Below, one piece after another: positions 42,301-52,866 of a DNA stretch of 64,000 nt (positions within the stretch are counted from its first letter, which is position 1; the number at the start of each line of letters is the position of its first letter). Under the pieces are notes generated by a model. The model saw only the letters and a list, made by a program, of their open reading frames with translations, had not been told where the DNA came from and searched no databases. The stretch spans positions 22,230,616 through 22,294,615 of the forward strand of contig NC_061864.1 of NCBI RefSeq assembly GCF_907164915.1. Reading direction: 5' to 3'. Position numbers and translations under genes: made by a program. The DNA is from Impatiens glandulifera (lineage: Eukaryota > Streptophyta > Magnoliopsida > Ericales > Balsaminaceae).

Positions 42301-42753
42301 CTTCAAAAGTAGTTTGCACGAAGTGTTAGTATCCAAACAAACATCTTCTTTTCTAACAATCTTACACGTAACATGGTTTCACAACGTCACTGAACCAAAC
42401 TGTCCACTAGTGTAAGAAGCAAATATATCACAACGATTGGTGACATGATAAGAAGCACCCGAGTCTACCACCCATTGTGTATCTTGAGAAACAAGGTTGA
42501 TACTATCATTGTCGTAAATAATATCGATGTCATTACCACCCACATCTGTAACCTTACTACTTTCATCTTGCTTATTCTCCTTTTGTTCCCGTTTCAAAGA
42601 TCTGCACTGATACTTCTTGTGTCCTGTCTTGCCACAATGATAACATGTAATCTCTTTTCTCGAGCTGGATGTTCCCCGTGACCTGTCTGAACTGCCACTA
42701 CGATTCTTTGGAGTTTTACTTTTACTTCTACCCTTTTTTTCAGTCACGAACAC
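39381..42753 (-). pseudogene. Copia element 3 pol (protease, integrase, RT, RNase H), frame-disrupted
   Basis: Reading leftward: the zinc knuckle CYHCGKTGHKKYQC and protease WVVDSGASYHV are at 42753-42379. The GAG-pre-integrase HKRLGHL, then the integrase core with acidic residues in HTDIC, RSDNGGEY and NGVAERMNR, are at 42147-41416. A linker is at 41257-40874. Reverse transcriptase is at 40925-39759 with LLLYVDDMLIVG and the preceding VKTAFLHGDL. RNase H is at about 39830-39381 (FTDSDMAGD, then TETEYIAA). The frame changes between 41416 and 41257, near 40900 and near 39750, so no single polyprotein can be made. Domain order int-RT-RH fixes the copia class. Confidence 0.9.
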
Positions 42754-42774
42754 CTAACTTGGAGTCGAGACGCC

Positions 42775-43353
42775 CTATTCTTTTCTTCTAGCATCTTCAT
42801 TCAACATGCTCTCTCTCATCATTTTCAAAGTGAGCTTACCTTGTGGAATAGAATTGGTAATTGAAACCACAAGTGTCTCACAACTATCAGGCAGGGAATT
42901 AATCAAACACATAGCATGAAGCTCATCATCAAATTTCATTCCTATCGTAGCCAACTCATTTAGAATCCCCTGAAAAGCATTTAGATGCTCAGACATAGAA
43001 GACCCATCTTGATATTTCAACGAGCAAAGCTTCCTAAATAGAAATGCTCTGTTTTGAGTGTTGTTCTTCTCATACAGTTCACTCAAAATAGTCCACACTT
43101 TATAAGCATTAACTTCAGTAGCCACATGCTGATACACACTGTTGTCAACCCATTGCCTGATTTTACCAACTGCCTTTCTGTTCAGCTTCTTCCAATCTGC
43201 ATTTGTCATAGCCTCTGGTTTTCCTTTATCACCCAAAATAGTGTCTTCATAATCATAATTACACAATAAGTCTTCCATCTGTGACTTCCAGATTGTGTAA
43301 TTGGTAGCTGTGAGTTTGATCATCGTGCCATTACTACTCAACGATTCTTTCAT
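42775..43353 (-). pseudogene. Copia element 3 gag (UBN2-type)
   Basis: The first ATG of the frame is at 43353 (MKESLSSNGTMIKLTATNY). The product has the plant copia gag signature YTIWKSQMEDLL, followed by LYEKNNTQNRAFLFRKL and YQDGSSMSEHLNAFQ. Gag would form the virus-like particle core. It ends with a stop after EDARRKE, and the zinc-knuckle part resumes in a separate open stretch from 42753, so gag-pol is no longer one frame. Confidence 0.85.
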
Positions 43354-43402
43354 TTGAATTATACAAGAATCTCCACCAAACGAACTCAGCTCTAATACCA
43401 CT

Positions 43403-43954
43403 TGTTGGAGAAATCGAATAATAGCACATGTTTAGCAATTCATAAATAAACAAGCTACAACAAGGCCTAACAATTCTTTTTCTCTTTTGTGTAATCAAAT
43501 AGGCAGCCAAAACAATTGAGCATCAAACAATCAAAGAAATAGAGAGTAGAACACCAAGATTTTACGTGGAAAACCCAAATTAGGTAAAAACCACGGGACA
43601 CTTCGGGCACTTAAATCATCCACTATATCAAATGGGTATACAATGTAGTTCAATACAAGCCTAGAGGTAATCTAATCAAAATTATCAATTAACCTCATTC
43701 TAACTTGTCATTCACATACATTATCATCATCACTAAAGATGGCTAACCAAATGGAGAAGAGATAAAGGAAATCAGAAGAAAAACCTGATGCTTTAATGGA
43801 GGAATTTCTGCTTCAATGGAGGAAGAACTGCTGAAAGAGGGAGAGAGAAAAAAATCACTAAAAACTACTGTGTGTTTTTTTTTTCTTAATTAAATATGTC
43901 CTAATGGACTTTTTTAATTTGTTAGGCCCAGCTGCCAAATGAGCTGACCCAACA
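43403..43954 (-). repeat. 5' LTR of copia element 3
   Basis: 552 bp with TG...CA ends. It is bordered inside by the primer-binding site and outside by TATAG. Confidence 0.92.
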
Positions 43955-44094
43955 TATAGTTGGGAGTGAGAGTTTTTTTTTTAAAAAATTATGTGTTTTT
44001 AATTGGAGTTGCATTACCTTAATTCTAATTGTTGAATATCAATTCAATTATTTCTTCATTTTTTTTGGAAAACTAATATCATTTTATGAAATAA

Positions 44095-44099
<5 letters not shown>

Positions 44100-44136
<37 letters not shown>
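44100..44136. repeat. (TA)n microsatellite
   Basis: About 18 uninterrupted TA units. Confidence 0.9.
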
Positions 44137-44141
<5 letters not shown>

Positions 44142-44389
44142 TTAAATATTACTTCAATACACATAAATTGAGCATGTGTGCAAACTTAAGGAAGAAGAAA
44201 GATTGGGCATAAAAAATTGTTTAGAATGGAATAAAACTTTTATTTATCAGCATTTATGGGCGAAAAAGACGAATGCATTATGGGTTAGATGGAATTGAGA
44301 TTCATGTCTCCCCTCATAGAGGGGCAAATCAGTAAATATATATATTTTAAAATATTAAAAAAACTATGAGAGGGAACACAAGAAACATG

Positions 44390-45005
44390 TGAGATACGAA
44401 GATCACATCTGGGTTAGATGGGTTCACTCTAGGTTTAGGAAGAATGAGGCTAACATCTGAATTTGCAAAATCAAGGAAGGCAATAGATGGGTCACTAAAG
44501 AAGATCCTCAAGTTACAACATAGTGCAAGAAATATGATTGAGGTCTGCTTTGGTGATGGTAAAGATACTCTTTTTTTTGTATGATCTAAGGGTGGCAAAT
44601 GGAATGCACATTTGAAGCAAATTTCAGAAGGTGTTAAAATTATTGAGGAGGTGAATGTTCTGATATTCATAAATGGAAAGTGAAGAAGGTTAATGGTAAA
44701 TTCAATTCAAACTTGGCATGGAATTGTTTAAGGGCAGTCCGTTCCTTGGCCTCATTTGGTTGGTCTTCCAAAATCATACATCGGCATCAAGTGGTCATTT
44801 GGCTTGCATTATGTGAAAGGCTCGTGACAAGAGATATTATAACCAGGTACATGACTATTCCTAGTTTGAGTTGGGTTCTTTGTTTGAAAAGTAGTGAGTC
44901 TTGCTCATATTTTTTAGAATGCCCATATGCCAATACAAATTTGAAAAGTTTTTCATTTTTTTCTTTTCAATGTCATGAAATAACATTAAGATTTTTTCAA
45001 GGATA
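44390..45005 (+). mobile_element. LINE ORF2 C-terminal fragment (zinc-binding RT domain)
   Basis: The open stretch 44680-45005 encodes FNSNLAWNCLRAVR, then IIHRHQVVIWLALCERLVTRD and a C..C...SCSYFLECPYA motif. This is the zinc-binding domain found after plant LINE reverse transcriptases. The upstream 44395-44680 continues the same LINE in broken frames. The fragment ends just after 45005 and lies next to copia element 3 and the DUF2921 gene's 3' side. Confidence 0.8.
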
Positions 45006-45009
45006 AGAA

Positions 45010-45678
45010 GGAATGATGATGAGTTTGACGTGTTCATTATATATCATTTGTGTCTACTTGATTTGTTAATGGTTTGAGTTATTTGTATACTTGTTATTTT
45101 TCATTTCATTATTTGTCTTGATATTTATAAAAAAAAAATATCTTGTTTAAACTTAGACTCAAACCTAAATATAAACTTCATACATTATTTTTTAATTATT
45201 ATACAATTTTATTTTTAAACTAAAATTAATTAAATTTTAAAATTTTAAAATCTATTTTTTTTGTAAAAGCATTAGAACTTCAAAGATTTTACCTTAGAGA
45301 TAAAATGTTTTCTGCTTCGATTCTTACTAAAAACTTCTCCCCTAAAAGATCTATGATTGTGTGTGTCGTGTCAAACACCCAAAACAAATCTAAATAATTA
45401 AAAAAAAATGAGGCTAATAATATGTTACATACACAGAATACACCATATAATCAAAGTTTAAAAGATCATGATGCTCTAAATCAAGATTTTGAAATTTGAA
45501 GAACCCAACTCAATATTTACTATAGTAAATACAATAGAGATAAAGCAAGTGGCATTAGAAATAGAAATATAGACTCGTTAGGTCGACACAATTTTTCACT
45601 TTTTTATGCCTCAATTTCAAAGCTAAACTCTAACAAGTAACATCACAAACAAAACGCAATATTTCAACTTACTTGTTC
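45010..45678. other. Intergenic AT-rich DNA, 3' flank of the DUF2921 gene
   Basis: I see no gene. The part nearest 45679 should contain the 3' UTR of the minus-strand gene. Confidence 0.5.
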
Positions 45679-48600
45679 TCAATCGCTATCAGATTCTTCA
45701 TGTTCATCTTTCTCTTTTGCATGATCACCACCACTCGAAGCGAGCTCGGTTTCAAAACTAGTCTTCGATGGTAATCTTTCGTACACTCTCGAACCAACCG
45801 GAAGAAGCTTAAATCGCCCAATAACAAGCCTCTTACTAATCTCCTCGTAATTCCATCTCTGTTGAATGAATACAATAACCGCAAGCAAAATTGCAGTCAC
45901 AGGTATCGCAGCATCACTAAACCTCGTGTAGAAATCCAAACGCGGATTAACAAACTCATATTCCTCCGAAAAATAAGGATTAACAGTAGGCGGTCTTACG
46001 TAATCATAAACATGCGGCAGAATTCTCACGACAGTTATACCGATAAAATAGAGTTTCCTCAGCGGACGACAGTCAATCTGCCATACGAGGTTTCCAATTA
46101 TCTGAGGAAGAAGAAACCAGTCTTGAATTAAACCGATATACTCTTCCAGCTCAAACTCCCATTCCTTAACTGTCTGCTGATTCCCAAACGAATCTATTGT
46201 ATTCGATTTAACCTTTTTTTGGCTCGTTTTCGCGAGAATTACGAAATACATGATCAAATGCGTGATTAAAGTCACGACAACCACCCGTTTCTCGCTGGGG
46301 ACGCGATGAGGCTCTTGAGGAGCTCTCGAGAGTAATTTAATGCGAGATTTCCATACTTTCTGGAGGAGACGGAGTGTTAACAGAAACGCGACGAGTACTA
46401 GAAGCTTAACAGCATAACAGATCAAATTCGACGAACTTTCGTAAGTTTCAGATTTCATTCGTTTGAAAATCGCTTCCGCGCCCGTAACCAAGGATAAGCT
46501 ATATCCGATTAGTTGAACTCCTATCATCGTAAGAGAAATATAAGGGACAAAATCAACATTGTCTCTGACGTAAAATAACTGACTAACGATAAAACCGATC
46601 GCAACCGAAAGTGTAACCATCCTAAATATTCCCTCCAAAACTGTACGTGAAATGATATCTTCGCGTTGTTTCCGATACATGATGGGAAACGTCTGGAGAT
46701 TAACCGGTTTGAAATACAACGGATCGTCTTCGTTTCTGCGACTCGATATCGAAAGCGTGGCAGTTGGAGACAACCATTGATTTGAAGTGGATGGGTAAGA
46801 AACCACAACTTCGACTAAACAATCCAAACCGAATTCAAGATCGTTACTTTCCGAAAGAATTGTCCACGAAGCACGAACGTCTCTACATCCGATTAAATAC
46901 ATCTTTCCGACTCGCTGATCGTATAAACCCTCCAAGAAAACCGACGAAAAATTAGTGTTCGAGTTCGAATCTCCACTGAGCGTGAGTTGAGCCGATATGT
47001 TGAGAAGAAGCTGGTTTTCGGTATATTCCTTTTCGACGCGATAAGGAGTCTCCTCGGTTATGGTATCGTTTGATGGCCAGAATCGTCCGAATAATTTTCC
47101 TATCGAGATGATTTCCAATTGGATTCTCGTTTTAAGGGGATCATGAACTGCGGAAGTTTGAAGAGTGAGATCTTCCGACAGATAGGAAAGACTGATTTCG
47201 AATGCTTCTGTATCTTCCAATTTCGGGAAATTGAGTAAAGATTTCTTAATAATATCTCCAACGCTAAACGGTTCTTTCTTCTCCATGATTGCGATAGCTT
47301 GATCGATCTTTGAATATCTGTAATATGGATGAGCTGAAGTATACTTATCCCAAAGCTCAGCAGGCCTCACTAGCTTTTCAAACGATAACGGATAAAAGGA
47401 ACTATTTTCGTTTCTGTTTTTATCCACAATGCTCGATATAGTTCCTTTGATTATACTTCTTTGCTGTATCGAAAAAACGAGAGGAATGTACAGAATAACT
47501 CGAGAATCACAACCGCCATTTCCATGGCAGCCTATCATACAGAGCTGGCCAGACGATGCTTTCCATTTTCCTTCTAACAAAAGCGTCATGTTATTCAGTC
47601 CAGTTCTTTCGCCAGCATAATATTGGTTCTCAAACGGAGGAACAGCTCTGAAAACAGCTGAAATCCTTTCTATCGAATCTTCTTGCTTGCATCGAACATC
47701 CTGAAGAACAAGCTTAACATCCTTAAACCCTCCATCGGTCTTCTTTATTCCATAATCTGATGAAAACGGACCCAATTTGCTACAGAATTCGTCAGTGCCA
47801 CTGCATCCCCAGTTAGGTGATATCGATAGGAATTCTTCGTGAGAAGAACTTGTCAGGAATGAACAGAGGTCCCGGCCTTTATAGACATTTACATGATCAG
47901 AAGTGGAGCTATCTGGATATGGATAAGGATCGCAGGCGCGAGAGACTAACTCTTCTGAACCGAATTCATAATCAGCAGAAGCACCCATCCACGAAGAGAT
48001 ATAAACGTCGTCAAAGTATTTCTGGCTCGATTTAGGATTCAAACTCGTCATTTTACCATGGATTTCTCTATTGGTTAAGGTTAATGTCATTGGAAAGTGA
48101 AGAACTAGTAAAATTTGATCATCTTGTAGAAGAGGAGGTTGATTAGTATAACCAGAAACCTTATCCCATTCCCATGGATCAGGAGACTGAGGTTCGCGAG
48201 CAGGCAGCATCGCATTACCTAGCAAACACAGAACTCTTTCCCCTCCATTTTCCGTATAGACTCCTTGAAAAGAAACCAATAACTCAGAATGGCCTGGCCA
48301 TATGTTAAAATAAGGATTTTCTTCATATCGTCTCCTTCCATTAAGCAATCCCTGCCTAGTAAAGCCAATCAGTAAAGATCCACTAACAAGGAACGATTTC
48401 TTAGACCGATGAGCTCGATCAACATCCATTAACCGGAAAGAAATCAAGTTCAATGGCGATTCACGAGCCATTACTGAACCATTTGGTGCATCCCTATCAT
48501 CGAATGGCATTAAGGACGCCTTATCATTACCTCCCTGCCTCCAATCACCATTGGTGAAAGACAGTTCTTCCTTAATGCTATACAATCCAGTATCATCAGG

Positions 48601-48801
48601 TTTAAGTTCAGATGCAGAAGATATAACAGTTCCACATACTTTGTTAACCTCATCAATCCTATCATAACTGTAGGTCACAGGATGATGATTTCTAGGTCCA
48701 AAACGATAACCTTCTTTATAAGCATTTGTGAAATTGATATTCAATATAAGAAAACAGAAAAATGATCTCCGCCAAATATTTGCTAGATCTATTGTCTTCA
48801 T
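45679..48801 (-). CDS. DUF2921 family membrane protein
   Basis: A single-exon gene of 1040 codons on the minus strand, from ATG at 48801 to stop at 45681-45679. A hydrophobic N-terminus (residues about 11-27, RRSFFCFLILNINFTNAY) looks like a signal peptide. A long soluble region follows (about 28-735) with CGTVISSASEL, paired cysteines and NxS/T sites, suggesting a lumenal or extracellular domain. About 745-990 holds several membrane segments (for example VAIGFIVSQLFYV, LLVLVAFLLTL, VVVVTLITHLIMYFVIL, AILLAVIVFIQ). The tail is acidic (HEESDSD). The organisation matches plant DUF2921 proteins, the family that includes FLYING SAUCER; a RING domain is not present here. The biochemical role is unknown. 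No frameshifts are seen in 3.1 kb, so it is under constraint. Confidence 0.9.
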   Translation of the reverse strand: MKTIDLANIWRRSFFCFLILNINFTNAYKEGYRFGPRNHHPVTYSYDRIDEVNKVCGTVISSASELKPDDTGLYSIKEELSFTNGDWRQGGNDKASLMPFDDRDAPNGSVMARESPLNLISFRLMDVDRAHRSKKSFLVSGSLLIGFTRQGLLNGRRRYEENPYFNIWPGHSELLVSFQGVYTENGGERVLCLLGNAMLPAREPQSPDPWEWDKVSGYTNQPPLLQDDQILLVLHFPMTLTLTNREIHGKMTSLNPKSSQKYFDDVYISSWMGASADYEFGSEELVSRACDPYPYPDSSTSDHVNVYKGRDLCSFLTSSSHEEFLSISPNWGCSGTDEFCSKLGPFSSDYGIKKTDGGFKDVKLVLQDVRCKQEDSIERISAVFRAVPPFENQYYAGERTGLNNMTLLLEGKWKASSGQLCMIGCHGNGGCDSRVILYIPLVFSIQQRSIIKGTISSIVDKNRNENSSFYPLSFEKLVRPAELWDKYTSAHPYYRYSKIDQAIAIMEKKEPFSVGDIIKKSLLNFPKLEDTEAFEISLSYLSEDLTLQTSAVHDPLKTRIQLEIISIGKLFGRFWPSNDTITEETPYRVEKEYTENQLLLNISAQLTLSGDSNSNTNFSSVFLEGLYDQRVGKMYLIGCRDVRASWTILSESNDLEFGLDCLVEVVVSYPSTSNQWLSPTATLSISSRRNEDDPLYFKPVNLQTFPIMYRKQREDIISRTVLEGIFRMVTLSVAIGFIVSQLFYVRDNVDFVPYISLTMIGVQLIGYSLSLVTGAEAIFKRMKSETYESSSNLICYAVKLLVLVAFLLTLRLLQKVWKSRIKLLSRAPQEPHRVPSEKRVVVVTLITHLIMYFVILAKTSQKKVKSNTIDSFGNQQTVKEWEFELEEYIGLIQDWFLLPQIIGNLVWQIDCRPLRKLYFIGITVVRILPHVYDYVRPPTVNPYFSEEYEFVNPRLDFYTRFSDAAIPVTAILLAVIVFIQQRWNYEEISKRLVIGRFKLLPVGSRVYERLPSKTSFETELASSGGDHAKEKDEHEESDSD

Positions 48802-50244
48802 ATGTTCGATTGTTTGTTTGTTTCAAAACCTAAACCTATATCCTTCTTCTTTCACGATCTTTACTCAGTTGTTGTTCAGTTCACAGACTTACAGATCCAA
48901 AGCTAAAAAAACAAAAACAGTCCTATATGAGATTGCTTGCATTTTCGAAATCACAAAAGTTCAACAATAGCAGAACAACAACAACAAGAACAAGAACAAT
49001 AGCTTCAAATTCGATAATAAGGAGTAAGAACACTGACCTCAAAACTGATCCAGATTCCAGGCCTTTGAAGGTTTCCATTACATGATATTTGAAAGAGCTT
49101 GAAACTGAATCTGGTGATGTGAAGTGATTGAAAGAGAGAGAAGTCTTCAATTTCTGATCTGGTTAGAGAGAAGAGAGGGACTGGTGACCGACTAATGAAG
49201 AGTGAGGTTGAGAAGGAGGGATGACTTGTTTCTATTGAAGGCGACGACCGGAACTCCATAATTTTGGAATTCAATTTTAATCTTCAATATAATCATTTTC
49301 AAATAATCCGGGAATATATTAAAAGATTAGTTAGATTAGGTGATTAATAATATACTTATAACTATGATTAGTATTAATGTGTATTTAGTTAAAGAGTAAT
49401 GTATAATAACTTGTATTAATAGAATGTATAATTATTGCATTAATTATTTATAACAGTGTGTACAAATAATTCAATTTATTCATTGATTAAACTCTCTCAC
49501 CAAACATTTATATTCAATCATTCTTTTATTTAATTAAAAAAAAAAAGAAGTTTTTTCTCACCCTCATTCCCAAAATTACCTATTTATTCTAATATTTTTC
49601 TTATTTTATTTATTTTATTGAATTATTAAAAACATTTATTATTAAGTATAATTAATTAATTAATTTTTAATATATTTTTTTACTTTATTTATTTAATTAA
49701 AAATATAAAATATTATTTTTTTTTATATTATAATTGTTTAAAATATATAAAATATTAAAGTGCGTAATATTTTATTATATTAATTATATATATTTTAAAA
49801 TATTTATAAAAACGAATGATTTAATTTTTTATTTATAAATAAAATTATCTATCAACTAAGATAATAAGATGTCTTTAAAATATTATATATTAATAATTAA
49901 TTAAATTAAAATAATTTTTGTAATTGTTTATTAATATTTTCATTTATTATTATTTATAACTAAAAAAATTATAACAAAATTTAACGTAAAAGGAATGAAA
50001 TCATATTTTTTTAATAAAAAAAATTGTTAAAACGAAAATAAATATTAAAAAAACGATATAAAGAATATTAAATTAAAAAATTAAAAAATATATATTAGAA
50101 AATAATTAATTAAATTTAATGAATAAAAAAATTTAATAAAAAATTTAAATAAATAAAATTAATTTAAATAAGTAAAATAAACAATATAATAAATATAAAT
50201 ATATAAAAGTGGTAGTGATAAATAGGTAATTTTAGAGTGTGAGT
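48802..50244. other. 5' flank of the DUF2921 gene and AT-rich intergenic DNA
   Basis: 48802-49260 is less AT-rich and should hold the promoter and 5' UTR of the minus-strand gene. 49280-50220 is extremely AT-rich with no gene. It includes the sequence GTGAGTGAGGAGT immediately left of the MULE target duplication. Confidence 0.5.
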
Positions 50245-50253
50245 GAGGAGTGG

Positions 50254-50393
50254 GAAATTTGAGGAAATGACCCTAAAGAGGGATTTACGGATGGTGAGGT
50301 CTGATAATTTTAATAGCGCTGGTGACCTCCAAATTTTTTTCTGACGAAAATGCCCCTATTGCGTCACGCACCCTCCAGTTGCGTGACGCACCC
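50254..50393 (+). repeat. Left terminal inverted repeat of the MULE
   Basis: About 140 bp, inverted relative to 55529-55672, with a 10-bp length difference near 50285. The inner end holds TTGCGTCACGCACCC and TTGCGTGACGCACCC. Confidence 0.9.
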
Positions 50394-50574
50394 GAGAGCA
50401 TTGTGAAAAGTCCACAATGTCCTTACTATATAATTAAAAAAATTCCAGTTTTCCCATTTCTTTTCATTTCTTTCTTTCTTGTTCTCTTTCTTCACTTCCC
50501 TTTCTCCTCCTTCTCTCTAAAAAGGACAACCACCGACGATCTCCGACGAAGACGGTGGAATCCCAACGAAGGAG

Positions 50575-50952
50575 ATGTCTCTTTCTGCTACTGGTATTCT
50601 TCCTCCTTCCTTTATTTCTCTCTTTCCACGCTTTGTTTGTTAGGGTTTAGTGATTAGGGAATGAGTAGTTGAATGTCACCGTTGCGGCGGAATCCGGGTG
50701 CGTCATGCAGTTGCGTAACGCACCCCAGACCATTTATAGCTATTACTTGCATTTCATTGTTACGGTGTCTCTCGAGTGATACTATCATTTTTTTCAATTG
50801 CAGCTGAAATATTTGCTGACGTATTTGTTATGTACAATGGAGAGTGGCAAATTGCAGCCAATGGTACCAGGTCTTTCTCTGCACAATCATGCAAAACTAT
50901 GGATATTAGTGCAGAACCTATTACATTAGACATGGTTTGTATAACTGTGTAA
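50575..50952 (+). pseudogene. MULE transposase N-terminal remnant
   Basis: A two-exon reading frame begins ATG 50575 (MSLSAT), is spliced 50593 to 50804 (GT...TTGCAG), continues AEIFADVFVMYNGEWQIAAN and stops at 50950-50952, about 55 codons. A YxGEW pattern near the N-terminus is typical of plant MURA-like transposases. Nothing resembling the catalytic DDE domain or SWIM zinc finger follows. The sequence after the stop repeats GCAGAACCTATTA (50911 and 50982), suggesting a deletion joint. The identity rests on a short match and is moderate. Confidence 0.45.
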
Positions 50953-52159
50953 CTTATAGCATTAAAATAACTGGTTTGCAGAACCTATTATAATAACATA
51001 TATAACATCAACAACGTTTGATATCATTAAATCAACCATATTACAAAGGTTTGGGATTAACATTACAAAAATTTGATATCAGTACAAAAGTTTCATAAAT
51101 AACCTATGGATCTACAAGTCCATGAAATAACCTCACCGCCCACTTTTCTCTCCAAACTTTCATCTCATTTGAGGTCACTTCTGCTAGATTCAGGTTTGCA
51201 GTCAAGTACTCTATATACATTAGTACAAAGACACCACAATCTTCACTCTTAGTTGCTTTGGGGACTTCTGACTCTGGAAGTCTTGTGTATGGCAAAACAG
51301 AATCAGGGTTAAGCAGAGGAAATCTTTGTTTATCTTCAAGAGGCAATGCCTTGTCAAATATAACCGGAATCATTTCGTACATCGGTAGCACAAATTCATC
51401 AAGATTAGCATAACATCCAGGATCGCAGTCATATACGTCTACGCGCCATTGCTGTAGACGGACAACACAAAGTATCCAGTGGACGTCTTTGATGTTCAAA
51501 GGAATATATATATATATAATCGCATACTTTCCAACTATTCATAAAGTTGTTTTCATTGCCCAAGAAGTATTCGAAAAAGTTTTCAATGTCATACTCAATA
51601 CGACTTTCCTTAAATTTAGGGTAACCAGCAGTGAACCTGGTGTGGAGCCAACAATCTCCAATAAAGAAGTTTTTCTTATATGTCTTTGGATATAGCAAAG
51701 ATCTTCTTCTCAGAATGAAGCAGCCTGCATTGATTTCCTACACGAGAGAAAAACATTCAAAATACAATCTGCAAATGTGAAATTATTCTAACATGAATAT
51801 TACTTACATCATCTTGCAGCCAGTTGAACCTTTTTAGCACTCGGCGAAATAAGTCCTTATCACCTAACATAGTATGGAGCTCAATTTTTGTGCCGTCAGT
51901 GTTTGGATCTTTAAGCCATGTTTGCAATTGATGAAGAAGTTGATCGTCATATTTTAGAAGTGGATTGACGGTGATAGGATCTTTTAACTTAGACAGTTTC
52001 AGATTAGGGTCGGTGAAATCTGGATCATTCTTCTGCCTCCTATTCCTTCTCGTGACCAATATGTCTTTCTTAGGAAGAGGAGGAGGAGTATTGATTATTT
52101 TCAGTTCATCTTCATCGTTTTCCTCTTTCTTCTTCCCCACCTTCTTCCCCACCTTCTTC

Positions 52160-52705
52160 TGAAAAGTCTTTTGTATAGGCTTTCTCTTCACTGGCTTCTC
52201 CACTTTTTCTTTCTTCTCCACTTCTTCTTTCTTCTCCCCTTCTTCTTTGTTCTCCCCTTCTTCTTTGTTCTCCCCTTCAATAGGATCAATAGGATCTTCA
52301 ACAAGGGTCTCAATAGGATCTTCAACAAGGTTGTCAATCGGATCCTCAACAACCTTCTCATTCTCATTCACTGCCTCTTGAAGAATGTTCTCTATCGACG
52401 GATCCTCAACAACCTTCTCATTCTCATTCACTGCCTCTTGAAGAATGTTCTTTATCGGCGGATCATTCTCATTCTCAATCTTCTTCTGCTCCAATTTAAC
52501 ACTGTCCTGCAAAATGGCTCCATTATTAACCTTCTCATTCTCCTTTTGCTCCTCTTCTTCATCGAGAATGTCATTCAGACCAATGTCATTCTCCTTTTCT
52601 TCCTCTTCTTCATTACGAATGTCATACAGACCAATGTCATTCTCCTTTTCCCCTTCTTCGTCACAAATGTCATTCAGACCGATGTCATTCTCCTTTTGCT
52701 CCTGC
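52160..52705 (-). repeat. Acidic coding repeats within the Ulp1 gene
   Basis: Two near-identical 60-bp units at about 52326-52445 encode ENEKVVEDPxIENILQEAVN. Three units of roughly 57 bp at 52560-52700 encode KENDIGLxDI followed by Glu runs. Short GENKEE/VEKKE repeats lie at 52195-52280. They are low-complexity acidic or charged spacer between the N-terminal part and the protease domain. Confidence 0.75.
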
Positions 52706-52727
52706 TACAAAATTGAAAAGAATTTAT

Positions 52728-52866
52728 ATTCAGGATGCGTGACGCAGTTGCGTCAAGTAGCTGTGTCACACAGTTGCGTCATGCATGATGCGTCAAGAAG
52801 CTACGTCACGCAGCTGCGTCATGCATGATGCGTCAAGCAGCTGCGTCACGCAAGATTCGTCAACAA
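52728..52866. repeat. TGCGTCA motif cluster in an intron of the Ulp1 gene
   Basis: Within 140 bp TGCGTCA/TGACGCA occurs about nine times with near variants (TACGTCA, TTCGTCA), interspersed with CAGTTGCG and GCATGATGCG. It lies inside the intron between 52945 and 52704, so it is not protein-constrained. Confidence 0.8.

Larger units (their letters stand above)
38818..43954 (-). mobile_element. Ty1/copia element 3, full length with TSD
   Basis: A complete insertion. The LTRs are 38818-39369 and 43403-43954, both 552 bp, with TGTTGG...CCAACA ends. The flanking 5-bp target duplications TATAG at 38813-38817 and 43955-43959 are identical. The minus-strand order is 5' LTR (right), primer-binding site TGGTATTAGAGC (43389-43400), gag, protease, integrase, RT, RNase H, then a purine tract GACGGGGGAGATT next to the left LTR at 39370-39382. 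By eye the two LTRs differ at roughly 25 positions (about 95% identity), so the insertion is not recent. Confidence 0.95.

Noticed and set aside
45862..48970. Plus-strand frames opposite the DUF2921 gene
   Set aside because: All are short shadows of the 1040-codon minus-strand frame.
52171..52828. Plus-strand open frames rich in Leu, Phe and Ser
   Set aside because: They are the antisense of the Glu/Lys/Asp-rich repeats of the Ulp1 gene.
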